The translations under genes and the position numbers were made by a program. Under the pieces are notes generated by a model. The model was not told the origin of the DNA. It saw nothing but the letters and a program-made list of their open reading frames with translations, and made no database searches. A DNA stretch of 64,000 nt, from contig NC_045128.1 in NCBI RefSeq assembly GCF_007655135.1, forward strand, positions 2,480,001-2,544,000, given 5' to 3'. The stretch's first letter is position 1, and every line of letters begins with the position of its first letter. Below, piece after piece: positions 11,826 through 24,242 of the stretch. Origin of the DNA: Punica granatum (Eukaryota > Streptophyta > Magnoliopsida > Myrtales > Lythraceae).

Positions 11826-13499
11826 AATTCCCTCATCCCATCAACGAACCGTCAAGCAACCCCGATAACCATAGGATCGGATTACGGGGGAAGCAGGGTC
11901 GCTTACTAAACTCGGGTTAGGTCGGACCTCGATAGGACTTTCACGGAAGTACAAAAAAAGTCCTTATATGTAATGTTGTTTAAGTTTTTATTAGAGGTAC
12001 ATAAAGAATTTTACTCTTTTGTAATCGAAAAATATTTTTTTTGAATTAATCTTTGAATTATAAGGAATTAAAACAAATAAAATGAGCAAAATTAGAATGG
12101 GATGACTTCAATAATTTCCCATTTTTGCTCTGCGTGGTCTAGGGGGCCGCGTTGCATTTCATTACGTCCATTTTGAGAAACGGTCCGAGGCTCGACCGTG
12201 TCAAAGACGAATCGCTGTCCCGTTGAGTCCCCCAATAAATTTTTCAAACCCAGTCCAGTCCCTCTGTGGACCTCCCGACCATTCCAGTGACTTATTGATC
12301 CATTCTCTCATAGGTAAATATTCATTTGCCCTTATCACGGCAGCACTGCATGGATCTAGGATACGATCGACGAGAAGAAATGCAGGATGAATCGTGAATC
12401 GTCATACCGATGAGAACTGAATTTAGAAATTAGCTCGTACTATTATGCTATAAACTCATTTCTTTTGTATAACTCTAGATCCGTCTTACTACTCTTGTCA
12501 GTCAATTAACGTAGTGTTGTGTTGAACATGTTACGTTTTCCATTCCGATATAAAAGGGATATTTTGGTTTATTTAGTTAACTAATAATTAGATTGATCCA
12601 ATCCATTAAGAGGAGGGAATGAAACGTTGTTTCAACTGGTGCATGCACGTAAAACCAAAGAAATTAAAAATATAATATAATATATAATATTATTCTGCTA
12701 TTCACGTTTCTACTTATATTGCATTTCAGGGAAAATTAATTAATATTTGACAATTTCACAGTTTATGTTTTTAACACAAATTTCGTTGTTCTGTTAGGTG
12801 AATTAATTATTTAAGTTTGCCTAAGGTCTCTTCAATTGCGTTTTTCGGTCATGTTCTTAATCATTGCATTCAGCTTATCATATAAGCTTACGAGACACTA
12901 CGTTATATTTATACCGTTTAGTCCGATAGATCGGAGAATAATTTTAATAAGAAATACATTTTCTTTACTAGATATGAATTTAAGTCGAATTTTGCATCCC
13001 TATGTAAATTTGAAGGTTATTCGGATTTTGTTAACTCTCAGTTTGCTTAACATATATTCAGTTCACTGATTAAAAAAAAAGTCAAAATAAAATTGACGAA
13101 GAAGAATAAGATGTGGGAATATTCCCTTTCTTGATAATTTTTCTATGAATCTATCTATTGGTTCCTCCATCATATATACAATTTACTTATTTTTAACATA
13201 ACTTCCCAATTATACGATGACTTTGATTGCCAAACTCCACATGTGGGAGGATTCCCTTTCTTCTTTCTTTGTTTTAAAACCTATTGATTGATTGGTGTAC
13301 TGTAGTAAATATATGCATACATAATATATAAATATAAATAAGTGTGTACGTATAGAATAACCTTGTAAAATATGCACCAAATTCCAAAAATATTATAAAA
13401 ATAATAACTAGAAGATATATCTATCGAAAAGAAAGCTAGACGATAGCATTAATGTTGGCTATGATCGGCTCCATAAATTTGATTTGATAATACACAATA

Positions 13500-13537
13500 G
13501 AAAATGCAAATTCTTGTATATGCGTTTATTATTGTTT
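13500..13537 (+). repeat. Exact 38-bp repeat, copy 1
   Basis: Starts GAAAATGCAAATTCTTG and ends TTATTATTGTTT; an identical 38-bp string lies at 14962-14999. Flanks on both sides differ. Confidence 0.9.
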
Positions 13538-14961
13538 ATCGGTCGACCATAATGAAATGAAATAGGCCGATGTGATAGTCGGTATGTGATTCCAACTTAG
13601 CAAAACATATCTAAATTAATTGATATATTTCCAAGTTTAGAAGCCCCTCAGCATCAGACCTGCAAAAATAGAATATTACAAAAACAAAATAAAATAATAA
13701 ATACAAGATGGAAAAAGTTAAACGAGTGATGTATTAATTTGTTAAATCTACATACTCATCTCACGTGCAATTCCATTATTATATATACATGAAATCTACT
13801 GAGTTAAAATAGATTATACTTTAGAGTCTAATATCAACGGAATTGTATTGATCTTAATTTGCTAATTGGCGTATGGAAAATATATCTCTGTGGCACACCA
13901 GGTTAAATTTCGAGCAAAAGATTTTAACATATTTTTTCTTTTTATTGTTGATTTACTAATTTAGCATATAATTTCATACATATATACTCACTCACACAAC
14001 ATGCATACAACAATTGAGCTAATGATGTTGCTGACTTTTTTTTGGGGGGGGGGGGGGGGGGGGGGGGGAATAAACGCAGTAATAGAATTTCATGTGTGTG
14101 TATATATATATATTTCTGTAGATTATGCATGGAGCATCTTCCATGCAGCTTCCCGGAAATTTTCCCAGGAAGACTACAAAATAGCGTTAAGTTCTTGGAG
14201 TTTTAGGCCAAGACGAAATGCCCCAAAGGCATTTCCCTCTCGGAATGTGAATATTGCACTTTCGAATTTCGGCAGAATTAGGCCGAGGGTACGTTTCTGA
14301 AACTTCCTCGACTACTTTCCGGGGGTATGTCTGGCCCATTTTAACATTTACGACCGAGGCACGAGTACTTATCCTGTCCATGTTTCGTATGATTTAAAAG
14401 CCGGTTCCACCACAATAGTCATTTGATTCGAGATCGATATTATAGATGCAGCACGATATTTCGAAAAAGTAATGGAGAGATAGATTCCCCTTGCAGTTTG
14501 TAGATTTCTTTTATTACCTACGAAGAAAGTGAGCTACCAAAATTCCAGTCCGTTGTTCTTCGATCACATTCTCTCCCATATTTTGCATTGACAGCGCTCG
14601 TCTTGTCACAAATATCGTCATGACATATTCTTTTGGTTGCATCTCCATGAATGCACGGGCGAAGCGGATACCTATTCTTAGTTCGAAGGAAGTTTCTTGA
14701 CCTCGAGCAAAACTAGCTAAAACCCCATGTTATTCCATTTTAAATTTGCAAGGCAGAGTTCGAGTTGCAATATCTGATACTGCTACAGTATCGTGTATCA
14801 TGTTAGTATCAGGAAGAAACACATGTACCATATTTGAGTCCTATTAATAACATCGATGTTGCCCTTCTAATTAACACTGTTCGTACATGCAGAGCTTCGA
14901 TTGCTCTGCCAGACTATATTTTGAAGGAATAATAAGTCATAAATGTAATGAGTTTTTAAGG

Positions 14962-14999
14962 GAAAATGCAAATTCTTGTATATGCGTTTATTATTGTTT
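14962..14999 (+). repeat. Exact 38-bp repeat, copy 2
   Basis: Identical to 13500-13537, in direct orientation 1,462 bp downstream. It ends within the left terminal repeat of the element that starts at about 14997. Confidence 0.9.
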
Positions 15000-15309
15000 G
15001 GGATAATTAGCCCCCTGTGGTTTGCTCCGTTAGACATGAGGGGTTACGGCGTTTTTTTTTTTCATTTTCAATCATCAATCTTTAACCTTTTAATCACTTT
15101 GGTCCTAAATCTTTTTATTTTATCGTTCTTATCCCCAACTTTCCATTTTATTTCATTTTAGTCCCATAACGAAAAATCGAAGGGGGGAGGGGGGAGGGGC
15201 CGCCAATTGGTGACCCCGAGGGCGCCGGCACCCACAGAGGACGCCGGTGACCTCGGTGGAGGGGTCGGGGTCGCCGAGCGCCCTAACCACAAGGGACTAA
15301 TTGTCCCAA
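14997..15309. mobile_element. Inverted-repeat element with GC-rich core (MITE-like)
   Basis: The left end TTTGGGATAATTAGCCCC and the reverse complement of the right end (...GGGACTAATTGTCCCAAA) match over about 25 bp with three differences. The middle (15180-15290) is strikingly GC-rich, with GGGGGAGG and CGCCGG motifs, in otherwise AT-rich DNA. I see no clear target duplication, so the class is uncertain. Confidence 0.5.
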
Positions 15310-15629
15310 ATAAAAGAACATTGTGCGATTTGTCCCGATCCCAAACCACAATGAGATTTTTGTCTTTTTCCCTAATCTTAATCGTGTCTCCTCTTAATCT
15401 TTAGGGCTAATGTAGACTCATGACAGCCAGATTAACCTTGTTTAGAGGTAGCTAGAAATTGATGGATATTGCAAAAATTTGGATGCTATTATCCATCAGG
15501 TGAATTTTGATTGCAGGTCTCTCGACTGATTGAGCTACTCATTGACAGGAAGAACCTTCTGCAAAAAAACTTGAGCTATTATATATGATCTGAACAGAGG
15601 CCTCAATCCCATGGCAGTCTCAATCACGG

Positions 15630-15803
15630 TTTTTTTTTTTTGGATGGTGGCCGGTGCCGTAATAACCGACTAGTTCACCAGGCGGTGTATTGTACGGCCT
15701 GGGGCCCGCCATTAAACTCCAGAAGCTGATTCCCGAGAGAATCGAATTCTGGACCTGGCCTATTACTTGTTGTCAGCTTACCGGCGGATCCAACCCCTCG
15801 TTG
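15630..15803 (-). mobile_element. SINE (minus orientation) with perfect 13-bp target duplication
   Basis: Flanked by exact GTCTCAATCACGG copies at 15617-15629 and 15804-15816. On the minus strand the 174-bp body ends in an A12 tail (T12 at 15630-15641 on plus) and carries a B-box-like GAATTCGATTCTC. Perfect duplication, A-tail and tRNA-like box together mark a recent SINE. It sits roughly 160 bp upstream of where the golgin 6 leader appears to begin, so it lies in that promoter region. Confidence 0.85.
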
Positions 15804-15969
15804 GTCTCAATCACGGCTGTGATTACACTGACTCGATGATTTGGGTGGATTGGATTCCGTGGAGCTGGTCTTATGAAAGTCTGATGGGCTGAAGATCCAA
15901 ACCCGGCCCATTGGGCCGATTCAGCAACAAGCCCACAGGCCTGACAGGTGGCCACGTCAGTCTTTGACA

Positions 15970-16434
15970 TTTGGGAAATATTATGGTTTCCTCTGTCTCT
16001 CTCTTTACTCTCTCGTCTCTATCGGCGACGTGACATTTGGGAAACCAATCAACCAAGACAGAATCATCCGATTCCGAAAGACAGCTGAAGAAGAAGTAGT
16101 TCGATCGATTGCGTCACTGAATCCGCTCGAGTCCTCAGCATCAATCCCTGTCTCTGTTTGCTTCAGCCGCTGGATCGGCTTCTTCCTGTTTCTGTTCACT
16201 CTGCAGCAGCTCAAGGTGCGGTTTCCTCCAACTTCGGCTGTTTGATTCGATTGTAGGGTTTTTGGCATTCTCGAAGCTCGGATTCCTTCCTTACTCGTCT
16301 GTGATTTGACATTGGAGCTGCTGGTCCTCGTTAATTTTATGTCTGATACCATATTTGATCGCGGAGATATGTGGTTGTGAATGCTCGTATTGTGTAATGT
16401 GACTGTTTCAGGACTGTCGAGCTCGTAAGAAACG
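15970..16434 (+). other. Probable 5' UTR with one intron of the golgin 6 gene
   Basis: A CT-rich leader (CTCTGTCTCTCTCTTTACTCTC at 15990-16015) is followed by a possible donor near 16214 (CTCAAG/GTGCGG) and an acceptor TTTCAG at about 16406-16411, 24 bases before the ATG at 16435. The start of transcription is inferred only. Confidence 0.4.
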
Positions 16435-19400
16435 ATGAGGAATATGGATTTGGTATCGGGATATAAGGTATTGGTCGCTCCTCTTTGTTGACCCGAGAAA
16501 TTATTATTGCTGCTATTGGCATTTCTCGTCTGTACTTTGTTTACGGCAGCGAAAAGGCTGATTCTTGAAATAAACACCAATATGTACACGCTTTGGAATG
16601 CATAGAATTTCCACGGGCACCTCTGTGTTCAATTTGCGTTTTGACGCGACTCTGATTGGGAAACCGATGGTCCCACTTTTTGTAATTACATTCTGGTTTG
16701 CCTGTAGTCTCAGTTTTGCAGTCTTTGAGTATAACATGTTGAAGTGGCCGTTTTTAGTAATGAAATGTTTGCAAAGTATTAGTCCTCATTGGTGGCTAAG
16801 GGGCTAATTCTCTGATTTCACATGCAGGGCGTCGTGGGGCTTGTTTTTGGGAATGACAGTTCTGCTTCAAGCGAGGATAGGTAATTTATGCTAGACACTG
16901 TTAGCTGCAACTGTTGTTTATGGAAATTATTATTTGGAGTGCTTCATCATAGCTGTAATAATATCTTTATTTAACAAAAGTAAGCACTTCAGAAGGGAAG
17001 TAATTCAAAGGCTCTTACATTTATGCAGGCTTTCTTGGTAAACTAATCGCCTAAAAATCTCAGCATAATAGTGTAGAATTTTTATCGTGGATTTTAATCT
17101 AATATAGCTAGACTGTTGGTGAAAATTTGAAACGTCTCATATTATGTGTTTTCATTTAGTTATGCATCAGAAAATCACGTGACCGATGAAGAGTTATAGG
17201 TGTGCACAATGAGAATGCCAAGTGCAGCTAGAGATTTTTGGCTGTAGCTTTAGTTTTTTGGCTCCTCATTCGGACGGAACAGACTTATTTTAGTATTAAC
17301 ATGATGACATATCTTAGGCTCGTGGTTTTTTTTACATAGTAAATACACCATTAGTACTTGGATGTACCGTAAAGGGTACATAGTCTCCATGCCAGTTCAT
17401 TTTTACATGTTTTCAACATGAACTGGATGGAGTGGTTTCCATTTGACTCCGTCTGCTTTGCATTGACCATCAGCTATTGTATGATACAATTTCTTGTGAT
17501 ATATCCATTAGAGATGCAAGTGTTGCTAACTTACTGTGGTATTCTATTGCTGAATGTTCTTGTTAGTTATGTGGAACGCCTCCTAGACCGCATAAGCAAT
17601 GGTGTACTAGCAGAGGACCGGAGGAATGCTATTGCCGAGCTTCAATCAGTTGTAGCAGAAAGTCGTGCTGCCCAGCTAGCTTTTGGGGCTATGGGTAAAG
17701 ATCTTTGTTCAGTTTTCATGTTATCAGAATTTATGTTTCAAATATATAATATTTTTCACTCATTCCTCTGCAGGTTTCCCGGTACTCATGAGCGTCTTGA
17801 AAGAAGAACGAGATGATGTTGAGATGGTTCCTTTCTTCCTTTATTAGTTTCTTCTTCTTCTTCTTCTTCTTCTTCTTTTTTCCTCCTCTCTCTCTCTATT
17901 TTATACATACATCTATGTTTTTTGTGGAGCTTCGTAAATTTGACTGAATAATTATTATGTGGTAATTTTTAAATGAATTAAAATTAAAATAGTCGTGCAA
18001 GAATGGTGGTGAGAGATAATAACCTGCTTGGTTTGTTTCTGTAGGTCCGAGGCGCCCTTGAAACACTTGTGAGTGCCTTGACTCCTATTGACCACGCAAA
18101 AGGGCCAGCAAATGAAATTCAGGCAGCTTTGATGAATGCCGATTTACTCTCCAGAGAGGCAGAAAGCATTTCTCTCCTTCTGGGTTTACTGGTGAGAGTT
18201 TTTCTTCCTTTCTATTCATGGGAAAAGAACATGATATCAACTGAGTTTTGGTCTTCTACAGTTAGCTTATCTATGTTATTTTATTTTTCAGTCCGAAGAT
18301 GATTTCTATGTCCGATATTACACCCTTCAGCTTTTGACAGCTCTTCTCACAAATTCACAGAATAGGTACTTTTTGCGGGAACTCCTCTTTTCATGTTTGA
18401 GTTATTGGATTCTTGGTCCTTTTTTGGAAAACTTTGTCTGAGTTTCACTTCAGGTTACAGGAAGCTATACTGGCCATTCCTCGTGGTATAACCCGGCTTA
18501 TGGATATGCTTATGGATCGTGAGGTATAAAGATCTCCCTTGCCTCTGACCTAAAAATAGTAACAATCCCTTTTCTGTGCTTTCTTGTGGTTCTTATGTCC
18601 TTGTAATTTTACCTTTGAAGCATGCTTTAATTTTTTTAATGGAGTGGAATTTATAGTCTTGTATGCTGATGATCTGTGCGGTTCATTTTTTAGGTTATAC
18701 GAAATGAAGCTTTGCTACTTCTTACTCACCTAACACGCGAAGCCGAGGTGGGTTGTCCATCCTCCTGTTATTTTCTTATACTTATCTCGTACTATGATGT
18801 TTAGATGAACCACTTGTCTAAAGTTCAAGGACGCCCTTCTGACAAAACTTTTCTTTCTAGGAAATTAAAAAAATCGTCGTCTTTGAAGGTGCATTTGAGA
18901 AGATCTTTAGCATTATCAGAGAAGAAGGTGGCTCTGATGGAGGTGTTGTTGTGCAGGTTATTCACAGCATCATTGTTTTAGCTTGTGAAAAAAGTAGCCT
19001 TTCATTATTTGGTTATGACTGTTATTGGTTGTTCATAATATGTGTATTTTTGGACGAATTATTTGAGTACCTGTTAATATGTTTTCTGCTATGCTGATCA
19101 TCATGCCAATAATTATGTATACACAGGACTGTCTGGAATTGTTGAATAATCTCCTTTGTAATAGTGCATCTAACCAGGTATGTAGGTTCTATTACCTTGG
19201 TTTCCTCATTAGATTTTTATTAGCTGCTAACTACAAATCTTTCAACACAGATATTGTTGAGAGAGACTATTGGTTTTGATCCCTTGGTATCAATTTTGAA
19301 GCTACGGGCAAGCACATACAGTTTTACCCAGCAGAAGGTAAGATGCTTCATTTTTACTGTTTGGATGGTAATTGCATTCGCTTTCTTCTTTTTTTCTTTT

Positions 19401-22400
19401 CCCCTTCTATTAATTGCTACCCAGATATCTTATCTGTTAACTTTATTCTGTTTCAAACAAATTTATTGTAGTAGACGATCAATCTACTGAGTGCACTAGA
19501 AACCATAACTCTGTTGATATTGGGAGTTCCAGACACTGAGATTGCCAAAGATTCAGATAAGATGACCAATAAGACTGTCTTGGTTCAGGTTAATTTACAA
19601 ACTCCACTTGGTCCTTTTATGCTCAAGCCATTTTCTTTCTTCAAATTTTCTTACCTTTTGATTCTATTAATTGTAGAAAAATGTAATAGATCATCTCCTT
19701 ATGCTTGGCGTTGAAAGTCAATGGGCTCCTGTATCTGTTCGATGCGCAGTAAGATAGCTTGTCAATTTCCATCCAGTTTCCTGTTTATCCTCTTCCATCC
19801 CCTTTTGGCTACTAGCTGAGAGTGTGGCTTTTAGTGGATGAGGTCATATATGTTCTATTTATTTTCTTATTTCCTTCTTTAGGCTTTACGTTGCATTGGT
19901 GATCTGATTGCTGGACATGCTAAGAACCGTGATGCCCTTGCGAGTAAAGTTTTGGGAGAGGAGCCACAACTAGAGCCTTCTCTGAATTCTATTCTCAGGA
20001 TTATCTTGCGGACATCCAGTATGCAAGAATTTATTGCAGCTGACTACGTCTTTAAATGCTTTACTGAGGTTTGTCTTTTTATCTGTTTTAATTAATTGTT
20101 TTGCATACAGCATGCCATTGGCTATGTTTTCTTATTTTTCGTTTCCTGGTCTTTTTATCAGGGCAATGCTGATGGTCAAACAATGTTGGCATCCACATTG
20201 ATTCCGCAACCAAATTCTATGACCCATGCTCCTCCTGAGGAAGATGTGCACATGTCATTTGGAAGGTATATTCTCTGTTGCTGCGGTTGGTATTAGCAAT
20301 AAAATGAGTGATAGATTGTATATATTTAATATATATTTAATAGACATATTGAAGAGAGTGTATGTTTAACCAATTCTAATAGTGAAAGACATATGCTTGT
20401 GGTCGCAGCATGTTGTTACAGGGTCTTACTTTGAGCGAGAGTGAGGGTGATCTTGAGGTGAGAATATTATATCCTTGATTATCTTTGTGCTTTTCTTTTT
20501 CTCCATCTGGAGCCACTTAATTATTCTTCTTTGCTCTCTAATACCTTTGAACTCTGTTTTCTGCAGACATGTTCCCGGGCTGCTAGTGTACTTTCACATG
20601 TATTAAAGGACAACATCCAGTGCAAGGAAAGGGTAAGCAGTGTCTTTTTGTAGACCGTGCCTTTTCTTTTTTTCTTTTGCACTACTCTATCCTAATCTTC
20701 ACCCTTTCGAAAAGGAAAAGAAAAGAAAGAAAGTATTGTCTTTCAGGAGTATCTGATGTCCGACATAGTCAATAGACTCAATACATCTGAGATCGAGCTA
20801 GTAATTTCCTCTGGTTGTTATAATCTCTATTGCTGTTTTATTCTTTTTTGTGCATTGAAGTCAGAAGTACTCAGTTCCTCAAGTGCATGGCCCATTTTCA
20901 TATTTCCCTTAAAAAGCTAATTTATTTATGCTCTTTCCTAATATTATTACTTCGATAATCGCTGTCTGCACTGGAGCTACTTAGCTTCTGCTGAGATATT
21001 CCATTTTGCTTCTTTTTTATGGATGTGCTTCTGAAACATCTCGAACAATTTGTTTGGATTTAAATACCTGGCCATCATGGGGACTGATTACTCATCTGAT
21101 TTTTCTGCTTCCTGGTCAAATCATCTTATTAGTGAAAACGGCAAAATGAATATATGCTATTTAAGCTATACATTCATGTATTTACTACTACTTAACACTA
21201 CCCTCATCCTCCTGTTATTCGACATCTATGATTCAGGAGTAAAAAATGACAATGTTTTTGAGCTAAAATAATACTGGGTGGTAATCTCTGCAGGCAATCC
21301 GGATTGAACTCGAGGCACCAACACCATCATTAGGAGGTGCGGAGCCACTCATGCATCGCATGGTCAAGTACTTGGCTCTTGCTTCTTCCATGAAGACTAA
21401 AGATGGAAAGTCAATTTCAGGGAACCTGATTGTTCAACCCATAATTTTGAAGTTGCTCGTGATTTGGCTCTCTAAATGCCCCAATGCTGTCCAGTGTTTC
21501 CTTGATTCACGTCCTCACCTTACGTATCTGTTGGAGCTCATATCGAGTCCATCTGCTACCGTGTGTATCAGAGGCTTAGCTGCTCTTCTGTTAGGAGAGT
21601 GCGTCCTTTACAACAAGTCCGCTGAAAATGGAAAGGATTCTTTCACAATTGTTGATTCCATAAGCCAGAAAATTGGTATCACAGCTTTCTTGATGAAGTT
21701 CGACGAGATGCAGAAGAGTTCTATTTTCACATCTGTAAAGTCTGCCCAGCCTCGTAAACCCTTGACTAGGTCTACTGCAGCTAGCATGGCGGAGATTGAA
21801 GATGTGGAAGAGAGTGAATTGCCCGATCAAAAGAAGGAAGATCACCCATTTCTGTCGCTAATACTTGATGCCCAGTTCGTGAACTTTCTAAGAGGTTTGG
21901 AGGATGAAATACGGGAAAGCATAGTGGAGGTTTACAGTCACCCGAAGAGTCAGGTGGCTGTGGTGCCTGCTGAATTGGAGCAGAAGAGCGGGGAAGCTGA
22001 CAGAGAATACATCGAGCGGTTAAAACTATTTGTCGAGAAGCAGTGCTTTGAGATACAGGTAGCATTATATTCCCTTCTCTTTCGTCTCGGACTCTATTTT
22101 GGCATTATTATGGGTGATGTTGGTCCCATGAATACAGCCTACTGCCCATGGATCCAATTAAGTTCTTCCAAGATTTTCAGCGGCCATGTCTTGTGCAATG
22201 AGAAGTTGAATGGTTACCTTCAGCTTTCACTTGTGTTGTAGGCGCTTCCCTACCCAATAGAAAGGGTCACTATGCTACTGGGATTGATGTGTTCATTATG
22301 CATAACCTTAGGAAATACGATCTTTCTTGATGGATAATAATGTTGTATGTTGATCAGCAACATTGGAAGGGGAGAAGAGACGAGTAGTAATGATCGGTGA

Positions 22401-22988
22401 AATTCAATCTCTGCATTTGGTTTGTTTATATTTCATGTATTTGTTGAACAGGGGCTACTTGGGCGTAATGCCACTCTTGCTGAGGAACTTGCCAAAAGTG
22501 GGGGTGGTTCTGAGCAGAGAACAAGTGGAGTATCAGATAGAGTCCAAGTTGACGCGCTTCGGAGAGATCTTCAAGAAGCTTCTCAAAGACTCGAGTTTCT
22601 CAAGGCAGAGAAAGCAAAGCTTGAGTCTGAGGCATCCAAGTACCGAAACATTGCTGAGAAGACAGAGTCTGATCTTAGGAGCTTGTCCGATGCATACAAC
22701 AGCCTTGAGCAGGCCAACTTCAACCTCGAGAAAGAAGTGAAGGCTTTGAGGAGTGGAGGTTCAGGACTCGATCTCGAGGCGCTGAAAGCAGAAGCAAGGG
22801 AGGAAGCTCAGAAGGAGAGCGAGGCGGAGCTGAACGATTTGCTCGTCTGTCTGGGCCAGGAGCAGAGCAAGGTGGAGAGGCTGAGCGCAAGGTTGCTTGA
22901 GCTAGGGGAAGACGTGGATAAGTTGCTCGAAGGGATTGGAGAAGAAGACGATGCGGCGCTGCCCGAAGACGAGGATGAAGAAGAATGA
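16435..22988 (+). CDS. GC6: Golgin candidate 6, Uso1/p115-type vesicle tether
   Basis: Twenty coding exons beginning 16435-16467, 16828-16880, 17567-17694, 17774-17826, 18045-18191, 18292-18365, 18454-18523, 18694-18747, 18861-18956, 19127-19177, 19251-19337, 19475-19588, 19677-19748, 19883-20068, 20162-20265, 20409-20457, 20567-20632, then 21294-22058 and 22452-22988, all in phase with GT-AG borders, give 912 residues. (This list gives every exon I placed: nineteen boundaries are firm, and any further split would lie in the UTR.) The start MRNMDLVSGYK and early VERLLDRISNGVLAEDRR match the family. Residues to about 680 form the helical armadillo-like Uso1 head; about 740-885 is a coiled coil (LRRDLQEASQRLEFLKAEKAKLES), and the tail is acidic (EEDDAALPEDEDEEE). 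It tethers ER-derived vesicles at the cis-Golgi; the Arabidopsis orthologue GC6/MAG4 (At3g27530) is needed for storage-protein export and is about 914 residues long. Intron 4 holds a (TTC)n run near 17850-17880. Confidence 0.95.
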
Positions 22989-24242
22989 GTGGGGCCCCGT
23001 GGTCTGCGAGGACATGGCTGCCCAGGAATGTTGTTGGGGGGGTTTGGCTTTGAACGTTTGTACACCTGATGGTGAACTGTACAGTGCTCTGATTCTTTGA
23101 CGTGATGCTGAAGCTCCGAGATAGAGTAATTCTGATCCTTTGATGATGGATGTATTTTATGCTTATCTGTTTTATTTATCTATTTCTAACTTGTTGAGAA
23201 CCCAAAAAAATCTGTCTTACTTTTCCTCGGAGTTTCAGAATCGATACTACCTGAGATTTAGAACGAGGGTAAAGGAACCATTTTCGAGTTTCAATCCTTC
23301 ATGATGTAATGGAACAGCAATTTCGATGGGAAAACGATACCAACTTCCTCTCTTCAGTTTTTGTCCACCTGATGGATACATGGTCCCAATGCGGGCGACT
23401 ACTTGCTTGGTAAGTTTGGTTGCCACCAAATTATGTTTAGCTTTCCCGGCGAGACAGGTTGAGCAGACTTGTGCGATCTAAGACTCGGAAAAGCGGAAAA
23501 TGATTTCCCGAAATCATAGAAAATCCATCGAGAAGAAATCAATTTGGGCACGTCCTAAAATTTATGCAGTTGCCAATTATACATGGAGCTAACTAGGGGA
23601 AGTTGTCAATGATACAGTATGTGAGGTGGCGGGTAAGAACCAAACATAATGAATACATAATAAGTCAGCACTTATCAACGTGCCTTGGTCCGATTTACGT
23701 CCAGCAAGCTTATATTCAAAAGACCCGGTCGGATTTTCGAACTCTCGGATCGAATTGTTAATCTCGGAATTGAGAAGATGGGATATTTGGACTCGAACTT
23801 AAAATTTTTTTTAAAAAATTCCTATTTTTGGATGGAAATAAAATGAAGTTCTAATTCTGGCAATTAATCCTTATCTTTATAAATAAATAAATAGTAAATC
23901 ATTGCTTAACGAAAAAATTAAGAATTTATTGCATCATATAATTTAACGTTGACAAATATTCGAGGTCATTTTTTTATCTGACATATTTCAACATTGCTAT
24001 TTTTGTTTCACCAATTATCTCCTGAGACGAGATGTAATATCAAATTAATAACGTTGCAATACTTCAAATAAAAAAAAAATATTTGGATAGATTTAAGAAT
24101 ATCTGTCAAACTACCAGGTGCAATATATTCAAAAATAAAAGAAAAGATAGAACTGAGTGGAGTCGAAGGAAACAGAGTTATTACTAAAACCGGAGCTTAG
24201 GAGCAGCGGAGAAGAAGGGATTTGATTAAACAGAGCAGAACA
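22989..24242. other. 3' UTR of golgin 6, spacer, and glucuronokinase leader
   Basis: No gene found. AT-rich from 23790 to 24130, with nothing that reads as coding. Confidence 0.5.

Larger units (their letters stand above)
11846..15629. other. Long AT-rich non-coding interval
   Basis: No gene supportable on either strand. It holds a G25 homopolymer (14044-14068), (TA)n runs around 14100-14112, an exactly duplicated 38-bp segment (13500-13537 and 14962-14999) and an inverted-repeat element at 14997-15309. ORFs of up to 99 aa cross low-complexity tracts and look random. Confidence 0.5.

Noticed and set aside
14001..14300. 99-aa ORF with a glycine run
   Set aside because: Caused by the G25 homopolymer; no other coding signs.
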